In this document: positions 15,118 through 23,673 of the stretch, one piece after another
Numbering within the stretch: position 1 is the first letter of the stretch
Layout of the letters: every line of letters begins with the position of its first letter
Assembly (NCBI RefSeq): GCF_002910915.1
Contig: NZ_NEUF01000066.1
Location: 1-33,536 of the forward strand
Source: Streptomyces sp. SM10
GTDB taxonomy: Bacteria; Actinomycetota; Actinomycetes; Streptomycetales; Streptomycetaceae
Direction: 5' to 3'
DNA: 33,536 nucleotides
Made by a program: the position numbers and the translations under genes
The notes under the pieces: generated by a model
Databases searched by the model: none
Seen by the model: the letters and a program-made list of their open reading frames with translations, nothing else
Told to the model about the DNA's origin: nothing

Positions 15118-18100
15118 ATGGGCGTCGGAGATTTCATCAGGGACATCACGCCGGACTCGGTCGAGGACGTGGTTGAGGACGGTGTCGAATGGGCCGGCAA
15201 CCGGGTCGAGGATGCCGGGAACTGGACAGCGGACCGGCTGGACGACGTGGGCTGGGAATCCGGTTCGGACTGGGTGCGGGAGCAGTCGCGTTCGGTGGCC
15301 AACCGGATGGGCGCCGAGGTCGAGGAGATGGACCTCGGGCAGACCGAGGACAAGACCAAGCTGGTCTACGGGAGCCCCGGCAACATCCGTTCCACGGCGA
15401 GGCAGCTCCGCTCGTTCCAGAAAGCATTCGACGACGCCGGAGGCGGGTTGAAGGGTCTCGACTCTTCGCGGCTGAAGGGTGAGGCAGCAGATGCGCTGCG
15501 CACCGCGGTGAGTACCCAACCGCCGAAGTGGTTCACCGGTGCCGATGCCTGTGAGAAGGCGGCTGCCGCGCTGGAGGCGTACGCCGGCACTGTCACCTGG
15601 GCACAGAACCAGGCGCAGACGGCGATCGACGTGTGGAAGGAGGGCGTGAAGGCCTCCCAGGAAGCGGCAGACGGCCACCGCAAGCGGATCGACGACTACA
15701 ACAAGGCCGTCGACCGCTACAACGCGCAGGCCCCCGAGCAGCGCGATCCCAGTACTCTGCCGCCCTGTCCCGCGTCGACGTTCGATGACCCGGGCAAATC
15801 GCTGATGCAGGATGCGCAGGAACTCCTCGCCCAGGCTCGCGAGCAGCGGAACACTGCCGCGGAGACCGCCCGGAGCGCGGTCCGCGCCGCCCGCGACACG
15901 GCCCCGGACAAGCCCTCGTACGCACAGCAGGTGGGTGACGGTCTGCAGGAGTTGCAGATCATCAACGACCACGTCGGCGGCGGCGTCATCAAGGGCACCG
16001 CGGGGCTGGTGAACTTCGTCCGGGGGGCCAATCCGCTGGATGCGTACAACATCACCCACCCCGCCGAGTACGCCACCAGCCTGAACAGTCTTGCCGCCGG
16101 CCTGCTGGTCGCCGCCAACGACCCGGTCGGTACCGGCAAGCAGATGATCAGCGACTTCATGAAGGACCCCGCGGAAGGGTTCGGTCGGCTGCTGCCCGAC
16201 GCGGCACTGACCGTGGCCACCGGCGGGGGCGGGGGCGTCGTCAAGGGGGTCCGCCTCGCTGTGGACGCGGCCAAGGCCTCCCGGGCCCGGAGGCTGCTCG
16301 ACAACGTTCCCGACGGGACCCACAACCGCCCCGACGGGCATCGCGTGGTATCCGGCACCGACCCGGTCGACCTCGCCTCTGGCCGCATGTTCCTGCCCCA
16401 GACCGATCTGGTGCTGCCGGGCACCCTGCCGCTGGTCTTCACCCGCCGCACCGAGTCCGGCCTGTTGGCAGGCAGGTTCCTCGGCCCCTCCTGGACCTCC
16501 ACTGTCGACGAGCGCCTGGAGATCGACGCGTCCGGCGTCGTCCTCGTCACCGCCGACGGCCTCCTGATTTCCTATCCGCACCCCGCCCCAGGCACCCCGA
16601 CCGCCCCGGAGTCCGGGACGGCCCGCACACTGTTGGCCCGTGAAGCGGACGGCGACTACACCGTCAGCGATCCCAGTACGGGCCTGGTCCGGCATTTCAC
16701 TGCCCCGGCCGACAGCGAACCGGGCGGCGACGGCGACGCCTGGCTGGACCGGGTCGAAGACCGCCACGGCAACTGGTGGGCCGTGGAACGTACCGAAAAC
16801 GGCACTCCGCTCGCCCTGACCTGTTCTGCGGGCCGCCGGGTGGCCGTCGCGGTGAGCGACGGCCGGGTCACGGCCCTGTCCCTGGCTGGAGCGGGAAAGA
16901 ACGGGGAGGACCTGCCTCTGATGCGCTACGGCTACGAGGACGGAAACCTCACCACCGTCGTCAAGCCGTCCGGTGCCACCACCACCTTCGTCCACGACAA
17001 CCGCCGGCGCGTCACCGCCTGGGTCGACTCCAACAACAGCCGCTACGACTACACATACGACGACCGCGACCGCGTCATCGCCGAAGGCGGTCAGGCCGGC
17101 CACATCCAGATCACCCTCACCTACACCGAACCCGATCCGGAGACCGGTGGCCGCACCACCAGCCTCACCACGGCCGGCGGACACACGACCCGGCACCAGA
17201 TCGATCGCCACTGCCGGGTGGTGGCCACCACCGATCCGCTCGGCCACACCACCCGCTTCACCTACGACGCCCGCGGCAACAACCTGACCCGCACCGATCC
17301 GTTGGGCCGCACCACCGCCTTCACCCATGACGAGGACGGCCGCCTGCTCGCCGTCACCCGTCCCGACGGCAGTGAACTGCGCACCGTGCGCGACTCGTCG
17401 GGGTTGTCTACGGAGTTCCGCGGGCCGGACGGTGCCCGCTGGCTCCAGGAATTCGACGAGCGTGGCAACCGCACCGCCGTCACCGACCCGGCCGGTGCCA
17501 CCACTCGGTACGCCTACGACGGCCGGGGCAGGCTGAACACCGTCACCGACGCCCTCGGCGCCACCACCACCGTGCGCTGCGACGCAGCGGGGCTGCCGGT
17601 GGCAGTGACCGACCCGGCCGGCGGCACCACCCGCCTGGAACGCGATGCTCTGGGCCGGATCGTGCGTAGCGTCGACCCGATGGGTAGCGTCACCCGGGTC
17701 GTCCTGGACGAGGACGGCAATCTCGCCCGCCGTGTTGCCCCGGACGGGGCCACCGAGTCGTGGACGTACGACGGCGAGGGGAACCCCCTCAGTCATACCG
17801 GTCCGGCCGACGGCATGTCTCGCTTCGACTACACCCACTTCGACCTGCTCACCGCCCGAACAGGGCCCGACGGTACCCGCCACACGTTCGAGCACGACGC
17901 GGACCTGCGGCTGACTCGGGTCACCGGCCCGCACGGCAATTGGTCCTACACATACGACGCCGCCGGCCGACTCGCTTCCGAGACGGATTTCGACGGCCGC
18001 ACCCGCACCTACCGGTACGATGCCGCCGGGCAGCTCACCGCCCGGTCCGATGCCCTCGGCCGGACCGTGTCCTACACCTACGACCAGCTCGGCCAAGCGG

Positions 18101-19914
18101 TCCGCAAGGACGTGGCGGGCAAGGTGACCACCTACGCGTACGACCGGGCCGGACGCCTGCTGCACGCTGCCGGACCCGACAGCGAGATCCTCTACACGTA
18201 CGACCGGCGTGGCCGAACCAAGACCGAACTCGTCGACGGCCGCGCCATGAACTATGCCTACGACAGGCTGGGCCGCCGGGCCCGCCGCATCACCCCTACT
18301 GGCGCGATCACCGAGTACGGCTACGACGCCGCCGGCCGTGCCGCCCGGATAACCAGCGGCGGACGCGAGATAGCCTTCACCCACGACGCGGCCGGCCGGG
18401 AACTCGAGCGCGTCTTCGGCGGGTCCCTCAGCCTTGCCTCCGCCTGGGACGAGGCCGGAAGGATCTGCGCCCAGCACCTGACGATCGAGGGCCGTTCACT
18501 CAACGACCGTCGCTACGCCCACCGCGCCGACGGCCATCTCACGTCCGTGACCGACGATCTGTCGGGCTCCCGCGCATTCGATCTGGATCCGGCCGGCCGG
18601 GTTACCGCTGTCCACGCAGAGGGATGGACCGAGCGCTACGCCTACGACGCCGCCGGCAATCAGGCGGTGGCCTCCTGGCCGGCCTCCCATCCCGGCCACG
18701 ATGCCACCGGTCCCCGTTCCTACACCGGAACCTCCGTCACAAAGGCGGGCAACGTCCGCTTCGAACACGACGCCCTTGGCCGCGTGACCCTGCGCCAGAA
18801 AACCCGTCTTTCGCGCAAGCCCGACACCTGGCGTTACGAGTGGGACGCCGAGGACCGTCTCTCCGCCGTGGTCACCCCCGACGGCACCCGCTGGCGCTAT
18901 CGCTACGACCCGCTGGGCCGGCGGACCGCAAAGCAGCGCCTTGCCGACGACGGCGAGAGTGTCGCAGAGGAGGTCCGCTTCACCTGGGACGGCTCCACGC
19001 TGTGCGAACAGACCGTTCACACACCGGATCTGTCACACGTGGTCGCCCTCACCTGGGACCATCGCGGCTTGGTGCCGCTGTCCCAGACGGAGCGCCTCCT
19101 CACTCCGGACAGCCGTCAGGAGGAGATCGACCGCCGGTTCTTCGCCATCGCCACCGACCTCGTGGGGACGCCCACCGAGCTGGTCGACGAGTCCGGCGAG
19201 ATCGCCTGGCGCGCGAGGCGCACCCTCTGGGGCACCACCGCATGGGCTCGCTCCAGCACGGCCTACACCCCGCTACGTTTCCCCGGCCAGTACTACGACC
19301 CGGAGACCGGTCTTCACTACAACCTTTTCCGCCACTACGACCCGGAGACCGGTCGCTACACCTCCCCGGACCCCCTCGGCCTCGGCCCCGCGCCGAATCC
19401 GGTCGCCTATGTGCACAACCCGTTCACCGTCTGCGACCCCCTCGGGCTGTCGCCGTACTCGCAGTTCAAAGGTCTGGGCTGGCTGACGGACAAGCTGCTC
19501 GAACGCGCGTCGTTCCGATACCAGCGGCTCGTCACCGATCAGAGTTACGAGCAGCAGTGGATCCTGCCAGATGGCCGGGAGGTCCACGTCGACGGAGGCC
19601 CGCGGGACGGCTGGATCACAGAGGCGAAGTGGACCGGCGGTGACAGAATCGGTGAATGGGAGAAATCCCCGTACAACCCAGATTTCAAGTACTACAACGA
19701 GGGCCGGCTCACCGCACAGACCGACAAGCTGCTCGCCCTCAACGAGGATCTCGGAGGCAAGGGGGTCCGCTATATGGTGTCCAATGAATGGGGTGCCGCG
19801 CATGTGAACGAAGTGCTGTCCAAGGCCTTCCCCGAGGCCTATGCCAGCGGGCAGCTGAAGGCGTATCACGTGCCCGGCAACGGCATGAGTGGAATGAGTT
19901 CATGGCTGCAGTGA
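15118..19914 (+). CDS. RHS/YD-repeat polymorphic toxin with a C-terminal nuclease-like domain
   Basis: 1598 aa from the ATG at 15118. Residues about 1-230 are helical and WXG/LXG-like (SPGNIRSTARQLRSFQKAF onward), without a signal peptide. Around residue 407 a DUF6531-type entry begins (DPVDLASGRMFLPQTDL). Roughly residues 560-1380 are YD repeats (for example YDYTYDDRDRVIAEG and TRFTYDARGNNLTRTDPLG). The RHS core end PGQYYDPETGLHYNLFRHY starts at about residue 1389 and ends in DPLGL at about residue 1440, the usual release boundary. The last ~155 residues are a variable toxin with VDGG at about 1490 and EAKW at about 1501, a PD-(D/E)XK-like D...ExK pair. The repeat cage would enclose the toxin until delivery. 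The frame is intact. Confidence 0.92.
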   Translation: MGVGDFIRDITPDSVEDVVEDGVEWAGNRVEDAGNWTADRLDDVGWESGSDWVREQSRSVANRMGAEVEEMDLGQTEDKTKLVYGSPGNIRSTARQLRSFQKAFDDAGGGLKGLDSSRLKGEAADALRTAVSTQPPKWFTGADACEKAAAALEAYAGTVTWAQNQAQTAIDVWKEGVKASQEAADGHRKRIDDYNKAVDRYNAQAPEQRDPSTLPPCPASTFDDPGKSLMQDAQELLAQAREQRNTAAETARSAVRAARDTAPDKPSYAQQVGDGLQELQIINDHVGGGVIKGTAGLVNFVRGANPLDAYNITHPAEYATSLNSLAAGLLVAANDPVGTGKQMISDFMKDPAEGFGRLLPDAALTVATGGGGGVVKGVRLAVDAAKASRARRLLDNVPDGTHNRPDGHRVVSGTDPVDLASGRMFLPQTDLVLPGTLPLVFTRRTESGLLAGRFLGPSWTSTVDERLEIDASGVVLVTADGLLISYPHPAPGTPTAPESGTARTLLAREADGDYTVSDPSTGLVRHFTAPADSEPGGDGDAWLDRVEDRHGNWWAVERTENGTPLALTCSAGRRVAVAVSDGRVTALSLAGAGKNGEDLPLMRYGYEDGNLTTVVKPSGATTTFVHDNRRRVTAWVDSNNSRYDYTYDDRDRVIAEGGQAGHIQITLTYTEPDPETGGRTTSLTTAGGHTTRHQIDRHCRVVATTDPLGHTTRFTYDARGNNLTRTDPLGRTTAFTHDEDGRLLAVTRPDGSELRTVRDSSGLSTEFRGPDGARWLQEFDERGNRTAVTDPAGATTRYAYDGRGRLNTVTDALGATTTVRCDAAGLPVAVTDPAGGTTRLERDALGRIVRSVDPMGSVTRVVLDEDGNLARRVAPDGATESWTYDGEGNPLSHTGPADGMSRFDYTHFDLLTARTGPDGTRHTFEHDADLRLTRVTGPHGNWSYTYDAAGRLASETDFDGRTRTYRYDAAGQLTARSDALGRTVSYTYDQLGQAVRKDVAGKVTTYAYDRAGRLLHAAGPDSEILYTYDRRGRTKTELVDGRAMNYAYDRLGRRARRITPTGAITEYGYDAAGRAARITSGGREIAFTHDAAGRELERVFGGSLSLASAWDEAGRICAQHLTIEGRSLNDRRYAHRADGHLTSVTDDLSGSRAFDLDPAGRVTAVHAEGWTERYAYDAAGNQAVASWPASHPGHDATGPRSYTGTSVTKAGNVRFEHDALGRVTLRQKTRLSRKPDTWRYEWDAEDRLSAVVTPDGTRWRYRYDPLGRRTAKQRLADDGESVAEEVRFTWDGSTLCEQTVHTPDLSHVVALTWDHRGLVPLSQTERLLTPDSRQEEIDRRFFAIATDLVGTPTELVDESGEIAWRARRTLWGTTAWARSSTAYTPLRFPGQYYDPETGLHYNLFRHYDPETGRYTSPDPLGLGPAPNPVAYVHNPFTVCDPLGLSPYSQFKGLGWLTDKLLERASFRYQRLVTDQSYEQQWILPDGREVHVDGGPRDGWITEAKWTGGDRIGEWEKSPYNPDFKYYNEGRLTAQTDKLLALNEDLGGKGVRYMVSNEWGAAHVNEVLSKAFPEAYASGQLKAYHVPGNGMSGMSSWLQ

Positions 19915-20381
19915 TCGCAATGCTGGAAGAGCTCCGGGGCCTCGCCCCGCTGACTGCCGAGGGCGCGGCGGCGCGGTTCTCGGCCCAGGAGTGGACGCCC
20001 GGAGGCAAACCCCGCCACGGTGTGGAGACGTCGTGGGACAAGGGCAGCATCGGGGCCTGGATCCAGACGTTTACCAGTGGGACGGTCAGCGTCTCGTTCG
20101 CCGTCTGGATCCGCGACGTCGACGAGTCGGGCTATTTCGACGACCTGGAGGCTGTCTACGAGCAGGGGGAGCAAGCGCTGGCCGACTTCCTCCCTGAGAT
20201 CGAGGAGTCCCCGCTTGCCAGCCACCTCATCATGGCCGAGCCGACGGAGGCAGACAGGGGCGAGTTCATTACGGTGAAGAAGTGGACCCTTGACGCCCGG
20301 ATCCTGACTGCCGGCGTGATCCAACAAGACACAGATCTTCCGGTGATGGTCGTGGTGGCGCTGGAGGAGCCCGCCGCCTGA
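19902..20381 (+). CDS. Candidate immunity protein for the RHS toxin
   Basis: 159 aa from the ATG at 19902, overlapping the end of the RHS gene by 13 bases; internal starts at 19911 and 19920 are also possible. It is acidic and cytoplasmic (HGVETSWDKGSIGAWIQTF, then SVSFAVWIRDVDESGYFDDLEAVY). No known catalytic motif was seen. Small acidic proteins encoded directly after an RHS C-terminal toxin are usually the cognate immunity protein that binds and blocks the nuclease; the assignment rests on position, size and charge, not on a recognised domain. It is followed by a terminator. Confidence 0.7.
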   Translation: MAAVIAMLEELRGLAPLTAEGAAARFSAQEWTPGGKPRHGVETSWDKGSIGAWIQTFTSGTVSVSFAVWIRDVDESGYFDDLEAVYEQGEQALADFLPEIEESPLASHLIMAEPTEADRGEFITVKKWTLDARILTAGVIQQDTDLPVMVVVALEEPAA

Positions 20382-20479
20382 CTCAGACCGTGTGCCAGGG
20401 CGCCAGCGTCCATCCGGGGCTGGGCGCGCCTGACGTACGTGAAGGGGCCCGGCATCCGAAGACGAGCGTACGTACGATG

Positions 20480-20513
20480 AGGCCGCCCCTGCCTGAGCGG
20501 CGCGGGGCGGCCT
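20480..20513. terminator. Bidirectional terminator after the toxin-immunity operon
   Basis: AGGCCGCCCC (20480-20489) pairs perfectly with GGGGCGGCCT (20504-20513) around a 14-base loop. It lies between the plus-strand immunity gene and the convergent minus-strand gene. Two CGTACG-type palindromes lie just upstream (around 20434-20442 and 20467-20476). Confidence 0.65.
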
Positions 20514-20527
20514 TCGGCGCTCCTGGG

Positions 20528-20916
20528 TCAGACCCCGGCGAGCCAGTCGGAGAGGTTGAGGGCGTCGGTCGCGAAAGAGAGGGCGGCGCACAGGCCGGTC
20601 ACCTCGTACAGGGTCGGACGGACCAGGCGCGGCCAGTCGTCCGGGGTGGAGGGCCAGGAACCGAGGAACACCTCGGCAGTGGTCAGCCCCAGGTACGTCG
20701 TGACGTCCCAGCCGCTCCGCGATGCGGGCTCCCAGCGCAGTCGAATGCGCCCGAGGGGGAGTCTGGAAGTCTCGGCGGCGAGCCAGGTGATGTCGAGGGG
20801 GCGTCGGGGCGGGTGGAGATGCGCTGGAGAAGCGCGCTGTGCACGCCGTGCGGCATGGGGCGCACAGCGACTGTGTGCAGCGCGAGGCGGGGTGCGGGGC
20901 TCGAGAGTGACGAGAT
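20528..20916 (-). pseudogene. Frame-broken small gene of unknown function
   Basis: Two minus-strand frames each carry good codon bias and join at a G5 run (20797-20801 on the plus strand). Upstream part: LALHTVAVRPMPHGVHSALL. Downstream part: LDITWLAAETSRLPLGRI, then VFLGSWPSTPDDWPRL, ending LNLSDWLAGV. Adding one base at the run fuses them into about 130 aa. A perfect GGAGG (20927-20923) precedes the frame by 6 bases, but the codon there is ATC, not ATG, so the start is also abnormal. The product is unrecognised. It lies after a 70-aa gene in a minus-strand series and converges with the immunity gene. Confidence 0.6.
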
Positions 20917-20945
20917 GGGAAGCCTCCGTGATGGTAGGGAAGCGA

Positions 20946-21158
20946 TCAGGCCCAGGTGAGGGCGTCGCGCGCCCCCACCGGGAGGTAGTCCTCCTGGCCG
21001 TTGTCGGCGATGTACGCCTTGCCGCCGCGGACGACGACCTCGGCCCCCACGAAGTGAGCGAAGGGGAAGTCGGGGTTAACGGCGAGACGGACCGGCAGGT
21101 TGGGGTCGAGTTCCTGGAGCTGGCGGAGCAGGTGGCCGACGGTCAGGTACTGGGGCAA
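20946..21158 (-). CDS. 70-aa hypothetical protein
   Basis: Starts at a TTG (21158-21156) with GGAG 6 bases upstream. The sequence (LTVGHLLRQLQELDPNLPVRLAVNPDFPF, quoted in part; then VVVRGGKAYIADNGQEDYLP) is a compact alpha/beta protein. The N-terminal VGHLLRQLQELDP resembles small proteins of unknown function common on phages and actinobacterial elements. No catalytic motif. It is followed by a frame-broken gene and preceded by a DUF317 remnant. The longer open frame continuing upstream is not convincing because it overlaps the DUF317-coding region in a different phase. Confidence 0.65.
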   Translation of the reverse strand: MPQYLTVGHLLRQLQELDPNLPVRLAVNPDFPFAHFVGAEVVVRGGKAYIADNGQEDYLPVGARDALTWA

Positions 21159-21258
21159 GGGAGTCTCCGTGAACGGTGGACATTGAGGGGGCTGGTCGGC
21201 CCGACGACGGGGCGTCGTCGAGCCGTCGGTGGACGTATGAGCGGAGCCTGATTGACAG

Positions 21259-21601
21259 TCAGCACGAGGAGTTGGTGACCAGGGCGAGGAATCCGGCAAC
21301 GGCCTCGGAGGGGGTGTGGAGACCGAACTCCTGGACCCATGCGTCGCCATCGGCGGGCTGCACCCGGACGTGCCAGACGATGTTGCGCTGCCAGGCCGAC
21401 GGGTCGTCGGGGAGCCAGCCGACGTAGACACAGCCGTCGGGGCTGGTCGCGTGGACGTGGCCTCGGGGGTGTCGACGATCGCCCACCTGAGTGCGTCCAG
21501 GAGATCGAGCACCGGGCCCGCACTGTGGTCAGCGGAGAGCCAGTTGAGAGCATCCGTCGTGGGACGGACAACGGCCGGAAGGAGGGTGGCAGAGTGCTCA
21601 C
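21259..21601 (-). pseudogene. DUF317 protein, frame-broken
   Basis: An upstream frame reads ALNWLSADHSAGPVLDLLDA and RWAIVDTPE, then shifts at about 21459-21462 into HVHATSPDGCVYVGWLPDDP, AWVQEFGLHTPSEAVAGFLA and a stop. One added base joins them. The second half is a DUF317 domain (tryptophan-rich strand followed by TPSEAVAGFLALV). The 5' end is uncertain: a GTG at 21601 is followed by another possible one-base shift within the first ten codons. A second, intact DUF317 gene lies 1 kb upstream in the same orientation. DUF317 proteins are abundant on Streptomyces elements; their function is unknown. Confidence 0.6.
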
Positions 21602-21652
21602 GGTTAGATGGATCCCTTCGTTGAGCTGCGGTTTTCCCGACATCCGTACGTT

Positions 21653-21667
21653 GGCATGTGACATGCC
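21653..21667. promoter_or_regulatory. Operator-like palindrome GGCATGT-G-ACATGCC
   Basis: A perfect 7-bp inverted repeat around one base, in an AT-richer stretch between a minus-strand gene (DUF317 remnant) and a plus-strand gene (21819). The related words GTTTTCCCG and GTTTCCCGG flank it (around 21631 and 21681). It is a plausible binding site for a dimeric regulator. Confidence 0.4.
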
Positions 21668-21818
21668 GAAATACGTAGTCGTTTCCCGGCAAGGACGTCT
21701 GCCGTGGGCGAACTCGGGGTCGTCCGCAGATGACGGGAGACCGGGGAATGGACAGGCCACCGCGGTTGTCCTACATGGGTTGCGGTGACGGGCCGCAGGC
21801 GAGAGAAGGGGGACAGCG

Positions 21819-22082
21819 ATGGCCGAGACGAGTAGACACTGGGACGGCGCCGGGTTGGAGCGCAAGATCCGCGCGGCCGGGCGGCCGTGGACCGTGGGCG
21901 ACATCGCTATGGTCGCCGACGGTCAGTGGGGAGTCGGCGCACAGTCCGACCTGTGGCCGGACGAGGAGACGGTCGAGCGCCGGGTCGCCGAAGGCCGGCG
22001 AGTGGAGCTGACGGTGGAGGAGCTGGCCCGCGCGGTGGGCCCCCGGGCCGAAGAGGGCCACCGCGACGAGAATCGGAGCTAG
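21819..22082 (+). CDS. 87-aa hypothetical protein, plus strand
   Basis: The ATG is preceded by AAGGGGGA at 5 bases, a strong ribosome site. The sequence (MAETSRHWDGAGLERKIR, then WTVGDIAMVADGQWGVGAQS, then VERRVAEGRRVELTVEEL) is a small acidic helical protein with no recognised domain. It is the only plus-strand gene inside the minus-strand module apart from the endonuclease gene. It converges with the next gene, with four bases between the stops. It may be regulated through the palindrome at 21653. Function unknown. Confidence 0.6.
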   Translation: MAETSRHWDGAGLERKIRAAGRPWTVGDIAMVADGQWGVGAQSDLWPDEETVERRVAEGRRVELTVEELARAVGPRAEEGHRDENRS

Positions 22083-22086
22083 GCGT

Positions 22087-22572
22087 TCAACATCGGGGCC
22101 CCGTTGCGGGCGCCGACGGCCCGACGACAGCCGCCGGAGAGGACGGTTCTGGTACGTCCCCCGGGGCTTGCCGCGTCTGCCGGGAGCGGGCGACAGCGGC
22201 CTGTGCCAGCCGAACCGCCGGTGCCTCAACCTCGGGTGCGGCGGCCTCCCGAGCCTCCACCACGCGCCGGATCGCCTGAAGGTACGCACGGCTCTCCGCG
22301 TGGGCGACGCGAAGGCTGACCGCCGCTTCGGTGATCCGGTCGAGTTCGTAGAAGTCAGGCACGTACCCATGCCGGGACAGGGCGTGAAGACGGTCCTGGT
22401 GAACGGTTACCGCGTTGTCCGTGATGGCCAGGGCCGTTCGGGTGTGCATGGCGCAGCGCAGGAGCGGGTCCTCGCTGGGGCGGCGGACCCCGAGGACCTC
22501 AAGAGCTTCGATGGGCTGGCCCCAGGCATTCTCGATCATGGCCCTGGCCTGGTCGAGCATGGTGGTAGGCAT
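22087..22572 (-). CDS. Hypothetical helical protein of the accessory module
   Basis: 161 aa from the ATG at 22572, with GGAG 7 bases upstream. Residues about 1-110 are helical with many A, R and E (MLDQARAMIENAWGQPIEAL, then DRITEAAVSLRVAHAESRAY). The last ~50 residues are a proline/alanine-rich tail. No transmembrane segment or cysteine motif. The codon bias is consistent over the whole length and the frame is intact. It lies 63 bp after the double DUF317 gene, in the same orientation and probably the same transcript. I do not recognise the family. Confidence 0.65.
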   Translation of the reverse strand: MPTTMLDQARAMIENAWGQPIEALEVLGVRRPSEDPLLRCAMHTRTALAITDNAVTVHQDRLHALSRHGYVPDFYELDRITEAAVSLRVAHAESRAYLQAIRRVVEAREAAAPEVEAPAVRLAQAAVARSRQTRQAPGDVPEPSSPAAVVGPSAPATGPRC

Positions 22573-22635
22573 GGTGGAACTCCTGTTGTTGTTGTGCAGG
22601 GACGGACGCGCGTGGAGTGCGGCTTGGGGCGGGAA

Positions 22636-23580
22636 TCAGCGTCCGCGCCGGGGCGCCGGCGAGCTGGCCGGCAGCCGGGCAGAGGTCGCGGGGTGTCCCG
22701 TCCGTTTCTGCGCCGCACCCGTGGAGCGGCTCTGGGCGGCCATCACCCGGAGGTCGGCTGCTGTGCGTGGTGCCCGCGCGGCACGGTGTACGGCCTGGGT
22801 GACCGCGGTGCGGCGTACGTCCAGCGGAGTCGGAGCGCGCGGGACCTGAGCCTCGGCGATCGGCGTGGCCGAAGCGACAGGGGTCATGGTGACCAAGTGC
22901 TGCATCCGCCGGTCGACTTGGTGGCGCTCGCGGACCACCGGGGTCGACTTCGCCATCACAGCGGCGGTTGCGGCGATCAAGTGGGACGGGGTGCGGGCCG
23001 TGAACGTCGCTTCGGCACGAGTGCCCCAGCCCGGCGGGCCAGCCCACAGCTCGACGGTCGTGCGGTCGGAGCCGTAGCCGCGCCTGTCGATGAGGATGCC
23101 CGCTTGGTCGTCGGGAGCGATGATCTCGACGGTGCCGAGTTCAGCAGCTCCGTCAAGGTTCCAGCCGGCATCGGTCAGCGGCCGGACGGTGTCCCTCCAG
23201 GGGACGGTTGGTCCTGTCAGGAAGCGCCCGGGGGTGTCGGAAGCGATGGCTTCGTCGTAGTCCTGGACCAGTGCGGCGGTGAGGCCAGCGACCATCTCGG
23301 CCGGGGTGACGTGGTTGAACGTCGCCGTCCAGCGAGGCGCCGAGAAAGCGTCCTCGGCTGCGCTGATCTTCCACAGTTCGAAGTCGTCGCCGAACCAGCC
23401 GATCCGAATCCGTTGGTCGGGGGAGGTGACGAGGAGCTGGCAGGGTCCCTCATCGAGGTACTGGTGAGGCCAGTGGGCGACAGGCGCGAAGCCGGCATCG
23501 CCGGCCCCGTTGGAACCAGCCAGATACATGGGGCTGACCAGTATCTCTTGGTACCGGTCCGCGTCATCGGGGGCGTACAT
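22636..23580 (-). CDS. DUF317 protein with two DUF317 domains
   Basis: 314 aa from the ATG at 23580, with GGAG 7 bases upstream. Domain 1 (about residues 40-110) reads CQLLVTSPDQRIRIGWFGDD, then WTATFNHVTPAEMVAGLTAA. Domain 2 (about 125-205) repeats the pattern: AGWNLDGAAELGTVEIIAPD, then WGTRAEATFTARTPSHLIAA. The C-terminal ~100 residues are arginine/alanine-rich and probably disordered. Duplicated DUF317 domains are common in Streptomyces element proteins, whose biochemical role is unknown. It lies 93 bp after the tandem wHTH gene. Confidence 0.85.
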   Translation of the reverse strand: MYAPDDADRYQEILVSPMYLAGSNGAGDAGFAPVAHWPHQYLDEGPCQLLVTSPDQRIRIGWFGDDFELWKISAAEDAFSAPRWTATFNHVTPAEMVAGLTAALVQDYDEAIASDTPGRFLTGPTVPWRDTVRPLTDAGWNLDGAAELGTVEIIAPDDQAGILIDRRGYGSDRTTVELWAGPPGWGTRAEATFTARTPSHLIAATAAVMAKSTPVVRERHQVDRRMQHLVTMTPVASATPIAEAQVPRAPTPLDVRRTAVTQAVHRAARAPRTAADLRVMAAQSRSTGAAQKRTGHPATSARLPASSPAPRRGR

Positions 23581-23673
23581 GTCGAGTCTCCGGAAGCGAA
23601 GGAGGAGAACGGATCCGCAGGAGCCGCTGGAGCGGACGCGGATGCCGTGGCGGCGGCGAGTGGCCTCTAGGTC

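Noticed and set aside
14860..18477. A 1205-codon open frame on the minus strand opposite the RHS gene
   Set aside because: It is the antisense shadow of a high-GC coding region with strong third-position bias; its residues are low-complexity and match no domain, while the plus strand encodes a clear RHS protein.
20390..21251. Plus-strand frames across 20390-21251
   Set aside because: They overlie the minus-strand 70-aa gene and the frame-broken gene, have no ribosome sites and read as arginine/glycine-rich shadows.
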